Translations under genes and position numbers: made by a program
Assembly: GCA_963780545.1 (NCBI GenBank)
Contig: CAWACK010000016.1
Span: forward strand, 1 to 64,000
Length of the DNA: 64,000 nt
Source of the DNA: UBA8941 sp963780545
Lineage (GTDB): Archaea > Thermoproteota > Bathyarchaeia > TCS64
Reading direction: 5' to 3'
Notes under the pieces: generated by a model
Databases searched by the model: none
The model's input: the letters and a program-made list of their open reading frames with translations, nothing else
What the model was told of the DNA's origin: nothing
Shown here: piece after piece, positions 1-8,781 of the stretch
Layout: every line of letters begins with the position of its first letter
Numbering within the stretch: the first letter of the stretch is position 1

Positions 1-357
1 TTCCAAGCCTCCATATCCCGACCCGTCTCGGCGAGGCGTTCCCGGAAGAGCCAGATCGTGGTGCTGTCCGGCACCGGATCCGGGTATCCGAGGAACCGCT
101 GGAAGTTGATCCTGTCGTATGCCTGCTTCTCCAGCTCCTCGTCACTGAGGCCGTACCACTGCTGGAGTACCAGCAGCTTCACCATAACCTCGTCGGCGTT
201 GGGTCTTTTGCCTCTCGGTGTGTCGTTGGTGTAGAGGCCTTGGATGATGGGTCTGAAGCTTGTCCAGTCTATCTGGGCGTCTGCTTCGGCGAGTTTGTCG
301 CCTAGTTTAGCGATTTTCGTGTAGTCGGCGGTGGAGGTATTTGTCGAAGGAGTTCAT
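1..357 (-). pseudogene. IS5-type transposase, 5' part, frameshifted and cut by window edge
   Basis: Reading the minus strand from ATG at 357 gives MNSFDKYLHRRL and then a stop. Skipping one base near 327-332 continues as DYTKIAKLGDKLAEADAQ and then an open frame to the window edge with FRPIIQGLY, GLSDEELEKQAYDRINFQRF and PDSTTIWLFRERL. This is the N-terminal DNA-binding part of IS5/ISH-like DDE transposases, about 115 residues; the catalytic DDE core would lie left of the window. The break is an extra C in the CGCCGAC stretch. Without it the N-terminus reads as a normal family start, so the break is recent or a sequencing error. No ATG, GTG or TTG lies in the second frame upstream of the conserved region, so an alternative start does not rescue it. 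Confidence 0.8.
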
Positions 358-1060
358 GGTGCTGTTCTGTGGCTGATTCTATAAGGTTACCCGAGTGGGA
401 GTTGAGAACCCAGTTTTTCGGAATTCTCTATAATTAAAATCGCGTACGTGATTTCCATGCAAGTGGTTAGTCTGTTGAAGAGCGCGTAGTTTATCATCTG
501 CCCGACTTCGCTTCGATCAAAAAATAGGCCTCTTACTTCTTATCGACTATCCTCACAAGAACTCGCCACAACTCACTCCGTCTTACTCCACGTCTCTATG
601 GCGGAGTGCTAAAATTTCCTCCCCTAGCCTTTCAAAGAACCGAACTCCCATCGGGCCCGCCTTTCACTGAACCTACCCCCTACCTCCTTTTCTTGTAGAA
701 GTGGCCATCGTGAAATTGGTCAGTTTTTTCGAAGCCAACTTCTATTGGGATAATCGCTTCATCTGTTTTTTTAGCTACCCTACTAAGCTATGTGCGTGCG
801 GTCGGGAATAATGTGGGTGTAGATGGGTTGAAGATGCGTTACCTCCCAGAGTTAGCAGTTAGAGACAGGGAGGTTGTATTCACAAAGATCCCGACGATGG
901 TTATTGTTAGGAATACGCTTCGCGCGCGCCTGGGTAAGGAGGCCTGCGAGTCGCGCGCGTGCGTACAAATAGTTGTCGCTTTTTCCTACATCATACATTA
1001 AGTTTACTCAGGGATAGGTTAATACGGGGAGCCACAGGCGAAATTAAACGAGTGCCTACA
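358..1060. other. Long non-coding stretch between IS fragment and aIF5B, with gene debris
   Basis: About 700 bases with no convincing gene. At 404-428 a short inverted repeat (GAGAA ... TTCTC) lies about 50 bases outside the transposase start and may mark the IS end. On the minus strand, 680-790 reads VAKKTDEAIIPIEVGFE and ends at a stop, resembling the IPIEVK-type strand of PD-(D/E)XK domains fused to archaeal AAA ATPases. It has no start and is followed by stops, so it can only be a remnant. A small plus-strand frame at 792-1001 has no family features. This looks like a decayed insertion zone. Confidence 0.4.
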
Positions 1061-2839
1061 ATGCCCATCCGTCAACCCATAGTCTGCATGCTCGGCCACG
1101 TCGATACCGGGAAGACATCGCTTCTCGACAAGATAAGGGGCACCGCTGTCCAACTACGGGAGGCGGGAGGCATGACCCAACAAATAGGCGCTAGCTATTT
1201 CCCGACAGATACACTGGTTGCCATCACTAAGAAGCTCGTTAAGAACTTCAATGTAGATATCAAGATCCCAGGGCTTCTAGTAGTCGATACTCCCGGTCAC
1301 GAGGCCTTCGCTAACCTCCGCCGCCGAGGAGGCTCCGTCGCCGACATCGCTATCCTAGTCGTTGACGTTATGCATGGCTTCGAAAACCAGACATACGAGA
1401 GCCTACGCATTCTGAAGAGCAGGAAGACCCCCTTCATAATCGCGGCGAATAAGATTGACCGCATTGAGGGGTGGCGCCCAAAGGAGAATGTCCCCTTCCT
1501 TCAGACCTACGGGGAACAGCAACAGTTAGTCCAAGAAGACCTCGATAACAGGCTATACAGCATTATGGGTGTTCTCAGCAGGGAAGGGATTAGTTCTGAG
1601 CGCTTCGACAGGGTACGCGACTTCACAAGAAACGTCGCGATCGTTCCTGTAAGCGCAAAGACCGGTGAAGGTATAGGCGAACTCCTCGCAGTCCTCATCG
1701 GCCTCACCCAACAATATATGCAAGAAAAACTTACCGTAACCGAAGGGAGGGCCCTAGGCACCGTTCTCGAGGTTCGCGAGGAGATCGGCCTCGGTCACAC
1801 TCTCAACGCCATCATCTACGACGGTGTCCTGAAGGCAGAGGACACTATAGTCATCGGTGGCAAGAACGGCCCAATAGCAACCAAGATCAGGGCCCTCCTT
1901 ATGCCACAGCCGCTCGACGAAATCAGGGACCCAAAGAAGAAATTCAACGCTATATCCGAAGTCCCGGCGGCCGCCGGTATCAAGATAGCGGCACCCGACA
2001 TCGAGGACGCCCTGCCGGGTTCACCCCTCTATGCTCTCGGCGGCGACATGACCCAGGAGAAGGCCTTCGCCGAGATCAATAAAGAGATGGAGAGCGTTAG
2101 GGTCCAGACAGATAAGACCGGAATCATAGTCAAAACCGATACTCTGGGTAGCCTCGAGGCTCTCGTAGAGAGCCTCCGAGCAAGGGACATACCTATTCGT
2201 CTCGCTGACATTGGCGATATTAGCCGACGCGACGTGATGGAGGCTGCAAGTGTTCGATTTGAGGAGCCTCTCTATGGCGCCATCCTAGCTTTCAACGTCA
2301 AGCCACTCCCTGATGCCGAGACCGAAGCCGAAGAGCAACGAGTCAAGATCTTTCGCAACGACATAATCTACAACCTCATGGAGGATTACATCAATTGGAT
2401 GGAGGGTGAACGCGAGGCTAAAGCTCGGAAGGAGTTCGAAACCCTCATCCATCCCGTAAAGATACAGATTCTCGACGGCTTTATCTTCCGACGTGCTAAG
2501 CCAGCTATTTTCGGGGTCAGAGTTGAGGCCGGCGTCTTAATTCCCAACATGAATATGGTGAACCGCGAGAACGAGGGTTTGGGTCGTTTAACCCAGATCC
2601 AAGACCAGGGTGAGGCTGTAAGCAAGGCCGAAGAGGGTAAAGAAGTTGCTGTATCTATGCCGTCGCCTATCGTCGGTAGACATATAAAAGAGAGAGATGT
2701 CCTATACGTGGACGTTCCGGAGAAAGACGCCAGGGCGTTGCGGCAGAAGTTCGTCACGCGACTGACTGAGAACGCCAACAAGGCACTTACGGAACTCATC
2801 GAAATAAAGCGCAAAAAGGATCCCCTCTGGGCTATATAG
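1061..2839 (+). CDS. infB: Translation initiation factor aIF5B (IF-2 family)
   Basis: GTPase that promotes ribosomal subunit joining and initiator tRNA placement. From ATG 1061 the protein is 592 residues, usual for archaeal aIF5B, and begins MPIRQPIVCMLGHVDTGKTS, with the G1 P-loop at about residues 12-19. The G3 motif DTPGHE and G4 NKID follow, then beta-barrel domains and the C-terminal IF2-like region. The frame is open upstream to 959, but that extension is not family-like; GTG 1052 is an alternative start. No intein is present. It is followed 13 bases later by S6e, a partner seen in many archaea, so the two are probably co-transcribed. Confidence 0.96.
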   Translation: MPIRQPIVCMLGHVDTGKTSLLDKIRGTAVQLREAGGMTQQIGASYFPTDTLVAITKKLVKNFNVDIKIPGLLVVDTPGHEAFANLRRRGGSVADIAILVVDVMHGFENQTYESLRILKSRKTPFIIAANKIDRIEGWRPKENVPFLQTYGEQQQLVQEDLDNRLYSIMGVLSREGISSERFDRVRDFTRNVAIVPVSAKTGEGIGELLAVLIGLTQQYMQEKLTVTEGRALGTVLEVREEIGLGHTLNAIIYDGVLKAEDTIVIGGKNGPIATKIRALLMPQPLDEIRDPKKKFNAISEVPAAAGIKIAAPDIEDALPGSPLYALGGDMTQEKAFAEINKEMESVRVQTDKTGIIVKTDTLGSLEALVESLRARDIPIRLADIGDISRRDVMEAASVRFEEPLYGAILAFNVKPLPDAETEAEEQRVKIFRNDIIYNLMEDYINWMEGEREAKARKEFETLIHPVKIQILDGFIFRRAKPAIFGVRVEAGVLIPNMNMVNRENEGLGRLTQIQDQGEAVSKAEEGKEVAVSMPSPIVGRHIKERDVLYVDVPEKDARALRQKFVTRLTENANKALTELIEIKRKKDPLWAI

Positions 2840-2852
2840 GAGAATGAGAACA

Positions 2853-3266
2853 ATGCCACTGCTAATCGTCTCCGACCCCTCGACAGGTAAGAGTCAGAAG
2901 GTCGAGCTCGAGGACGCCAGGATGACCCCACTAATAGGGAAAATGATCGGTCAGGTCGTCGACGGCGCTGTTGCCAACATGGCAGGATATAAATTAAAGA
3001 TCACCGGCGGAACCGATAAGGATGGTATACCCATGCGCCCGGATATTCATGGATCAGCCAAGAGCCATGTTATACTTAGCGGTGGAGTTGGTTTCAAACC
3101 CAAGAGCGACGGCGAGAGGAAACGAAAGGTTGTTCGAGGCAACACCGTCAGTGCAGAGATAAAGTTCATAAATATGTCAGTAGTCGGGCAGCCCAAGGGC
3201 AGGAAGAAGGCGGAAAAGTCCGAAGACGCAGCAGTCGTAAAGCCAGAGCCCGAGAAGAAAGAGTAG
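2853..3266 (+). CDS. rps6e: 30S ribosomal protein S6e
   Basis: Small-subunit protein eS6. MPLLIVSDPSTGKSQKVELE at the start, IGKMIGQVVDGA, and the GGTDKDGIPMRPDIHG core are typical of the family, followed by a basic and then lysine/glutamate-rich tail. ATG 2853 is preferred over ATG 2844 because the Shine-Dalgarno-like AGGAGA (2838-2843) abuts 2844 but sits about nine bases from 2853. The length of 137 residues is normal for archaea, which lack the long eukaryotic phosphorylated tail. It sits between aIF5B and aIF2-gamma in a translation cluster. Confidence 0.95.
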   Translation: MPLLIVSDPSTGKSQKVELEDARMTPLIGKMIGQVVDGAVANMAGYKLKITGGTDKDGIPMRPDIHGSAKSHVILSGGVGFKPKSDGERKRKVVRGNTVSAEIKFINMSVVGQPKGRKKAEKSEDAAVVKPEPEKKE

Positions 3267-3515
3267 GTTCTATAAACTAACTAATTTTAAAACACGGAAC
3301 CTATGTTTACGATTATTTAACAAATTTTCTCTAATTTGACTTCGTTTCCCAAATTTTTTAAACCTCGTCTATTCACGTGTGTTCTTTAACTTTTTGGGCG
3401 ATCGATGAAATAACGTCACTTGCTTTTTTGATTCGTTGGTTCATACAACGGGCTATTTATTTATTGCCAAAGATTTTTCAAGCATAAATGTATTTAAGAG
3501 GAGGCTAAGCAATGT

Positions 3516-4781
3516 TTGAGCTTAGCAGCGGGGGAAGAAGAGATATCGAATCTACCTAGACAACCAGAAATAAATATCGGCACCATCGGCCACGTCGACC
3601 ACGGCAAGACTACCCTTGTCCAGGCACTCACAGGCCAATGGGCCTCTAAGCATAGCGAGGAGTTGAAGAGAGGAATCACTATCAAGCTAGGATACGCTGA
3701 CTTCGCCATCTTCAAATGTCCTGACTGCTCGGAGCCCCAATGTTATTGCACCACTCCCGAATGTCCCGCGTGTGGAAAGAAGGCGGAGTTCCAGCGTGCC
3801 ATCAGTTTCGTGGACGCCCCCGGCCACGAGATACTGATGGCGACTATGCTCTCAGGGGCCGCTGTTATGGACGGGGCTATACTCGTGATCGCGGCAAACG
3901 AGAAGTGTCCTCAGCCCCAGACCAGGGAACACCTCGCCGCCATCGACACCCTCGGGATGAAGAACATCGTCATCGTGCAAAACAAGATCGACCTAGTGAA
4001 ACGTGAAGACGCCATCAGAAGCTACACCGACATAATCAAGTTCGTTGAAGGAACGGTAGCAGAGGACGCACCAATCATACCCGTTTCTGCACAGCACATG
4101 GTAAACATAGATATGCTCCTACAAGCGATCCAGGAATACTTACCTACTCCTAAGAGGGATCCGAAGAAACCTGGTCGAATGCACATTATCAGGAGCTTCG
4201 ATGTGAACAACCCAGGAACATTGATCGAGGATCTGAATGGTGGTGTTTTGGGAGGCAGCATATATCAGGGGAGCTTTAAGGTGGGTGATGAGGTCGAGAT
4301 AAAACCCGGCCTTCCGACGAGGGACAAGAATAAGCTCAAGATGAGGGAGCTGGTCACAGAAATAACGAGTCTCCATATAGGTGGTGCCAGCGTCGATGAA
4401 GCCCTTCCCGGTGGCCTCGTAGGTGCAGGTACGCTCCTTGACCCAAGTCTTAGCAAGAGCGATGGCTTAGTCGGTAGTATAATCGGGAAACCGGGGACAC
4501 TGCCACTTGTACGCGATGAGTTATCTATGAGTGTGAAGCTCTTTGGAAGCGTAGTCGGCAGTAAGGAGCAGGAGAAGGTTGCCAGCATAGCTAAAGGTGA
4601 GAAGCTTCTGCTCAACGTAGGGACTGCGAAGACGATGGCGGATGTTACGCTGGTAAAGAAGGACTACCTCGAAGCGAAACTTAGTATCCCAATCTGCGGC
4701 GAGGAGACCGATAGAGTGGCGATAAGCCGTAGGATCGATGGGCGCTGGCGTCTCATCGGTGCGGGGGCCCTGAACGACTGA
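3516..4781 (+). CDS. eif2g: Translation initiation factor aIF2 subunit gamma
   Basis: GTPase core of the aIF2 heterotrimer that brings Met-tRNAi to the 30S subunit. It shows the P-loop GHVDHGKTT, the zinc ribbon in the G domain (CPDC ... CYC ... CPAC), DAPGHE and NKID, followed by two beta-barrel domains, 421 residues in all. The start is TTG 3516, with GAGGAGG at about 3498-3504 as ribosome binding site. An ATG at 3512 lies in a different frame and stops quickly. A PIN-domain gene follows after one base, a coupling common in archaea. Confidence 0.96.
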   Translation: MSLAAGEEEISNLPRQPEINIGTIGHVDHGKTTLVQALTGQWASKHSEELKRGITIKLGYADFAIFKCPDCSEPQCYCTTPECPACGKKAEFQRAISFVDAPGHEILMATMLSGAAVMDGAILVIAANEKCPQPQTREHLAAIDTLGMKNIVIVQNKIDLVKREDAIRSYTDIIKFVEGTVAEDAPIIPVSAQHMVNIDMLLQAIQEYLPTPKRDPKKPGRMHIIRSFDVNNPGTLIEDLNGGVLGGSIYQGSFKVGDEVEIKPGLPTRDKNKLKMRELVTEITSLHIGGASVDEALPGGLVGAGTLLDPSLSKSDGLVGSIIGKPGTLPLVRDELSMSVKLFGSVVGSKEQEKVASIAKGEKLLLNVGTAKTMADVTLVKKDYLEAKLSIPICGEETDRVAISRRIDGRWRLIGAGALND

Positions 4782-4782
4782 A

Positions 4783-5196
4783 TTGGCCCCAAAAGGCTCA
4801 CTCACCATTCTCTTCGACACTAACTTCCTAATGATCCCTATTCGTTTCGGGGTCGATGTATCCTCTGAGCTTGAGAGACTCCTAGAGGGCAAGTTTCAGC
4901 CGGTAGTTCCAACAGCTGTGATCGAGGAGATCCAGCGTCTCAGCAAGGATGCCAAACCTGGGTTGGCAAGGGAGTTACAATTCGCCCTCGAGATGGCCAA
5001 AAAATTGGAACAGATTGCTGAACCAAGGATCAGCGACGAGTCCGTCGACGATTACATACTCAGGATCGCTAAAGATTGTAGGTACTTAGTAGCCACAACT
5101 GACTCCGATCTCAGAAGGCGACTTAGGCGTGAAGGGGTAACCGTAGTTTACCTTAGACAGGGCAATCATCTCGACCTCGATGGGTCTCTTCGTTAA
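4783..5196 (+). CDS. PIN-domain protein (VapC9/Fcf1-like)
   Basis: A 137-residue PIN-fold protein. The first acidic residue is in LFDTNFLM near residue 12, a Glu in VIEEIQRL near residue 48, and the late acidic pair in ATTDSDLRRRL near residue 105. That set forms the metal-binding site of PIN ribonucleases. It starts at TTG one base after the aIF2-gamma stop, and no antitoxin gene accompanies it. This position and solitary state match the archaeal single-copy PIN proteins related to the rRNA-processing factors Fcf1/Utp24, rather than toxin-antitoxin VapC. The role in rRNA maturation is inferred from position and family. Confidence 0.85.
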   Translation: MAPKGSLTILFDTNFLMIPIRFGVDVSSELERLLEGKFQPVVPTAVIEEIQRLSKDAKPGLARELQFALEMAKKLEQIAEPRISDESVDDYILRIAKDCRYLVATTDSDLRRRLRREGVTVVYLRQGNHLDLDGSLR

Positions 5197-5308
5197 AGTA
5201 GGAAAAGATTAAACCCATTCCAACACTTGAGGCTGGTGATTTTTAGTACCCCTATACATTTATTAGGTCGTAGACTTCTCTAAGGTCTTCGCATAGGAGA
5301 ATCCGTCA

Positions 5309-5761
5309 ATGTACCGGCACCTCAAAGAGGCTTGGAAACGTCCGGCGAAGAGCTACGTACAGGATCTCATGCGCCATCGCGTCATCGCTTGGAGGCGACA
5401 GCCCGCCATCACGAGGGTTGATAAGCCAACTCGACTCGACCGCGCACACAGATTAGGCTACAAGGCGAAGAAGGGGATAATCGTCCTCCGAGTCCGCGTC
5501 AGGAGGGGTGGGGCACATAAGCTCCGCGCCGTACTAGGTCGCAGACCGAAGAAGATGGGTGTTACCAAGTTCACGCCAGCCAAGAGCATCCAGCTAATCG
5601 CCGAGCAGCGAGCCGCTAAAAAATACCCCAACCTTGAAGTCCTCAATAGCTACTGGGTCTGGCAGGACGGCGTCAACAAGTGGTATGAAGTCATAATGGT
5701 TGACCCTGAAAGCCCACACATCAAGGCCGATAAGGACCTTAACTGGGTCAGCCGTAGGTAG
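5309..5761 (+). CDS. rpl15e: 50S ribosomal protein L15e
   Basis: Large-subunit protein eL15, 150 residues, a normal length. It begins MYRHLKEAWKRPAKSY and has the characteristic basic core RLGYKAKKGIIVLRVRVRRG, with SYWVWQDGVNKWYEVIMVDP near the end. A clear AGGAG lies about ten bases before ATG 5309, and TATACAT at about 5249 may be its promoter. It ends before a T-rich stretch (5766-5774) where the minus-strand glycosyltransferase gene converges. Confidence 0.96.
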   Translation: MYRHLKEAWKRPAKSYVQDLMRHRVIAWRRQPAITRVDKPTRLDRAHRLGYKAKKGIIVLRVRVRRGGAHKLRAVLGRRPKKMGVTKFTPAKSIQLIAEQRAAKKYPNLEVLNSYWVWQDGVNKWYEVIMVDPESPHIKADKDLNWVSRR

Positions 5762-5771
5762 GGTCTTCTTT

Positions 5772-6497
5772 TTAATCGTAGTTTTGCTTGGTGTAGTTGT
5801 CCTTCTTTGGTTTATAGTTAAAAAACATTATAGCCCAATCATTCCTGAAAATCATCAAGGTGTATTTGATTAGTCCGATCTTCTTTATGCGACGCACCGA
5901 GTATTTGACCCAAACCTCGTTGCTAGTGACTATCTTGCCGAGTGGCTTGAGCCTCTTAACGATCTCGACGTCGTCGGAGTATGGGAGGTCACTGTAGCCG
6001 TTAATATTATTAAAGATGTTTCTGTTGAAGGCGCTATTCGCTCCACAGAGGTGGTAGAATCTGAGCCGCGCGGCGATTAGGATTAAGACATTCGACATCT
6101 CGAATAGTATGTTATAGGCAACGCGCTCGGTATCGTTTAGGTCCTCGAGGACTGGTTTGAGAAGGCCGGTCGCAGCAATTACATTGTCGTCCTCGAAGCA
6201 TCGCTGGATGTTTTCGAGCCATTGTTTTGGTGGAAGGCAGTCCGCGTCGGTTGAAGCGATTATTTTCCCGCGAGCTATCTGAGCGGCATCGTTGCGGGCT
6301 CCACCGACGCCTCTGCTCACCTGCTGAATGACCCTGTCAGCGTACAGGCTGGCGATTTCGACGGTTCTATCTTTACTCTGGCCGTCGACAACGATGATCT
6401 CATAGTTCTTCCGGGGGAGGGTCTGACTTTGGAGGGATCTCAGGCAGTTCTCGATGTTTCGTTCTTCGTTATAGGTTGGTACGACGACGGTTATCAT
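5772..6497 (-). CDS. Glycosyltransferase family 2
   Basis: GT-A fold inverting glycosyltransferase of 241 residues. It begins MITVVVPTYNEERNIENCLR and carries EIIVVDGQSKDRTVEIA and the metal-binding STDADCLPP, with an acceptor-side DDVEIVKRL further on. No transmembrane segment is obvious, so it should act at the inner face of the membrane. The start overlaps the upstream flavoprotein stop by four bases, so the two are translationally coupled. The pair probably makes or attaches a surface glycan; the sugar is not known. Confidence 0.88.
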   Translation of the reverse strand: MITVVVPTYNEERNIENCLRSLQSQTLPRKNYEIIVVDGQSKDRTVEIASLYADRVIQQVSRGVGGARNDAAQIARGKIIASTDADCLPPKQWLENIQRCFEDDNVIAATGLLKPVLEDLNDTERVAYNILFEMSNVLILIAARLRFYHLCGANSAFNRNIFNNINGYSDLPYSDDVEIVKRLKPLGKIVTSNEVWVKYSVRRIKKIGLIKYTLMIFRNDWAIMFFNYKPKKDNYTKQNYD

Positions 6498-7780
6498 TTT
6501 TTCTCCTCTTTAAACTTCTCTGCGGCGGCTTTGCCCGAGAGTATGGATTTGTCTATGTTGAGGTACTCCCAATCCCCGAACCTGCCGATGGGGTGTATTC
6601 CCTGAGATAGAAGATAGTTGTGAATGATCGAGACGTTCCTCCTGTGGTCGAGATCGTAGATGACATAGGCGTAGGTGAAGTCTAGGTTGTCGAAAACTTC
6701 GATGTTATCACTCTCCCTGAGGATGTCAGCGCTGATGAGCCCCTCTCTGACTTCCTCCTTCATTTTCTCTGTGTCAGGCTTCTTTCCCCTGTAGGTTACC
6801 TCAACTAATACGGAGCTCTTACCTTTTGGCGTCGTCTCAGGGGAAAGGTTCATCGGGAAACTAATCCTGTTGAAATTGAACTTCTCCTCGGGGAAATAGA
6901 GCCAGTGTTTATCGGATATAGCGAGGCGGTCGACGCCTATGTTGAAGCATGTTAGACTGTTGTAAACTAGGCATTTCGAAGCTTTGATGACGTCTTCAGG
7001 GACGTTTTTGATGGTTTTGACAAGCTCGGGGAGGGGCATAGAGGAGAGGATGGTCTCGGCCTCTTGGTGTTTTGGTTCCCCGTTCCTTCGATAGGAGACT
7101 TCGAGTCGCTTCTCCTTTTGTTTTATTTCGAAGACCTCGGAGTTGAGGGAGATCCCCTTGATTCTCTTAGCGAAGGCGCTGGGTATGGCTCCGATGCCGC
7201 CGACACGCGGGTAGAGGAAGTAGGCATTAGGCCCGTAGTCTTTCTTTATCTTCCCCTCGGCGCCCCTAACCATCTCCTCCACAGATGGTGAGGGGACGCG
7301 CCCGGCTACCCAGTCTACATTAATTTGGTCTAGAGGGTACTTCCAGATCTTCTTGTTGTAGGGGATCATATAGTGCTTAGCCACGCCGGTGCCCATTGTC
7401 GCGTTGATCCATTCTAGGAAGTTGTTTGGTTTCAGGTTCGACCTGCTACGCGCCCCTTCGATGCATTCGTCGATCACATGTTGTGGTAAGCCACGGAGAT
7501 TTACCTCAAATGGGTACTCGACGTAGGTGCCCTCGATGTAGATGAACGCTCTCCTCTGCTTGCTGATGAGGTCACCATCTAGAATCTCTTTGACTAGGCT
7601 GTTGACATATTGGCTATTCGTGTAGAAGATGTGTGGGGCGAGGTCGAAGATGTAGCCCTTCGAGGTCACGCTTCGGCAAAGGCCACCTACCTCGTTGTTT
7701 CTCTCGAGGATGCAGCATCCGCCACCGAGGTGATACGCGGCACTGAGCCCCGAGAGTCCCGCCCCTATGATGGTAATCAA
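6494..7780 (-). CDS. FAD-dependent UDP-galactopyranose mutase-like / amine oxidase-fold protein
   Basis: A 428-residue flavoprotein. The Rossmann dinucleotide motif is at the very N-terminus (IIGAGLSGLSAAYHL, then ERNNEVGGLCRS). The sequence PYNKKIWKYPLDQINVDWVAGRVP is typical of the protoporphyrinogen-oxidase/UGM-like proteins of polysaccharide loci, and IHPIGRFGDWEYLNIDKSILSG near the C-terminus is the FAD-binding end of that family. It is upstream of and overlaps a family 2 glycosyltransferase, supporting a role in sugar-nucleotide or glycolipid chemistry. True UGM activity is not demonstrable from the sequence. Confidence 0.8.
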   Translation of the reverse strand: MITIIGAGLSGLSAAYHLGGGCCILERNNEVGGLCRSVTSKGYIFDLAPHIFYTNSQYVNSLVKEILDGDLISKQRRAFIYIEGTYVEYPFEVNLRGLPQHVIDECIEGARSRSNLKPNNFLEWINATMGTGVAKHYMIPYNKKIWKYPLDQINVDWVAGRVPSPSVEEMVRGAEGKIKKDYGPNAYFLYPRVGGIGAIPSAFAKRIKGISLNSEVFEIKQKEKRLEVSYRRNGEPKHQEAETILSSMPLPELVKTIKNVPEDVIKASKCLVYNSLTCFNIGVDRLAISDKHWLYFPEEKFNFNRISFPMNLSPETTPKGKSSVLVEVTYRGKKPDTEKMKEEVREGLISADILRESDNIEVFDNLDFTYAYVIYDLDHRRNVSIIHNYLLSQGIHPIGRFGDWEYLNIDKSILSGKAAAEKFKEEKK

Positions 7781-7847
7781 CTGAATTGACCTGTCTTAAA
7801 GCCCATTTAAACCGTATAAACTGTTTGGAGATCCGTTTGAAAACGGG

Positions 7848-8777
7848 TCAGCCGAGGGTCTTGATGAGTTTCTCGGAGATAATTGTGCTGTTTCCCAGCT
7901 GGGTCTCCTTTGACTCTGCACCGATGTGTGGGGTGCAGACGACGTTCTCCATCTGGACGAGTTGTGTATTTTTGGTGGGTTCTTCTTCATAGACGTCGAG
8001 TGCGGCTCCAGCGAGTTGGCCACTCTTGATTGCTTCGACTAGTGCATTCTCATCGATGATGCCTCCGCGGGCAGCGTTGATGATGTATGCGCCCTTCTTC
8101 ATCGTGGCAATACTGGTAGCGTCAAACATGTGTCTAGTCTGGGGGATGAGCGGTACGTGGACGGTGACGAAGTCCGACTCGGCGAGGAGTCTGTCGAGTG
8201 ACACTGACTCTGCACCAACTTCGTTTACGAACTTCATCATCTGGTCGATTATCACGTCGTAGCAGAGGACACGCATACCGAGGGCCTTTGTCTTTTTCCC
8301 AACGAGGTAACCTATTCTACCAAATCCAACGATGCCGATTGTTTTGCCGCTGATCTCGAAGCCTGTGAGTTTGTTCTTAGCCCATTCGCCGCGCTTCATG
8401 GAGGCATCGCCCTTCGAGATGTTGCGGGAGAGGCTGAGCATGTAGCCGAGTACGAGCTCAGCGACTGCGTTGCTTGGGGCCTCAGCGGAGTTAACCACCT
8501 TGATTTCGAGCTTCTTAGCCTCTTCGGTGTCAACGTTATCTAAACCGACTCCGCTTCGGGCAACTATCTTGAGTTTAGGTTTCCCCGCTTGGAGGATCTC
8601 CTTAGTCACCTTGGTGCGGCTCCTTACAACCAATGCATCATAGGTACCTACAACCTTGACGAGGTCGGCATTGGTTATCTCTGTCTTGAGGTCGACATGG
8701 TAGCCGGCCTCCATAAGCATCTTGACTCCTACATCATCGATGGGATCGCAGACCAGAATCTTGACATCCTTCATCAC
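7848..8777 (-). CDS. serA: D-3-phosphoglycerate dehydrogenase-like D-2-hydroxyacid dehydrogenase
   Basis: NAD-dependent 2-hydroxyacid dehydrogenase of 309 residues, the short form without a C-terminal ACT regulatory domain. It has the substrate strand VARSGVGLDNVD, the NAD-binding GFGRIGYLVGKKTKALGM, the catalytic Arg in NAARGGIIDE, Glu in YEEEP and His in CTPHIGAES. The family member most like this is SerA, first step of serine synthesis, though glyoxylate reductases look similar. It starts four bases after the stop of the YchF-like GTPase, so the two share a transcript; ATG 8774 is an equivalent start. Confidence 0.85.
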   Translation of the reverse strand: MMKDVKILVCDPIDDVGVKMLMEAGYHVDLKTEITNADLVKVVGTYDALVVRSRTKVTKEILQAGKPKLKIVARSGVGLDNVDTEEAKKLEIKVVNSAEAPSNAVAELVLGYMLSLSRNISKGDASMKRGEWAKNKLTGFEISGKTIGIVGFGRIGYLVGKKTKALGMRVLCYDVIIDQMMKFVNEVGAESVSLDRLLAESDFVTVHVPLIPQTRHMFDATSIATMKKGAYIINAARGGIIDENALVEAIKSGQLAGAALDVYEEEPTKNTQLVQMENVVCTPHIGAESKETQLGNSTIISEKLIKTLG

Positions 8778-8781
8778 TCAT

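Noticed and set aside
792..1001. A 69-residue plus-strand frame between the IS fragment and aIF5B
   Set aside because: No family features, no ribosome binding site and no conserved composition; lies in a stretch of gene debris.
959..1060. N-terminal extension of aIF5B from 959
   Set aside because: The extension reads as unrelated residues, while MPIRQPIVCMLGHVD at 1061 matches where the family starts.
4783..5196. VapBC toxin-antitoxin system
   Set aside because: The PIN gene has no antitoxin partner and sits in the conserved aIF2-gamma cluster, which fits the rRNA-processing PIN type.
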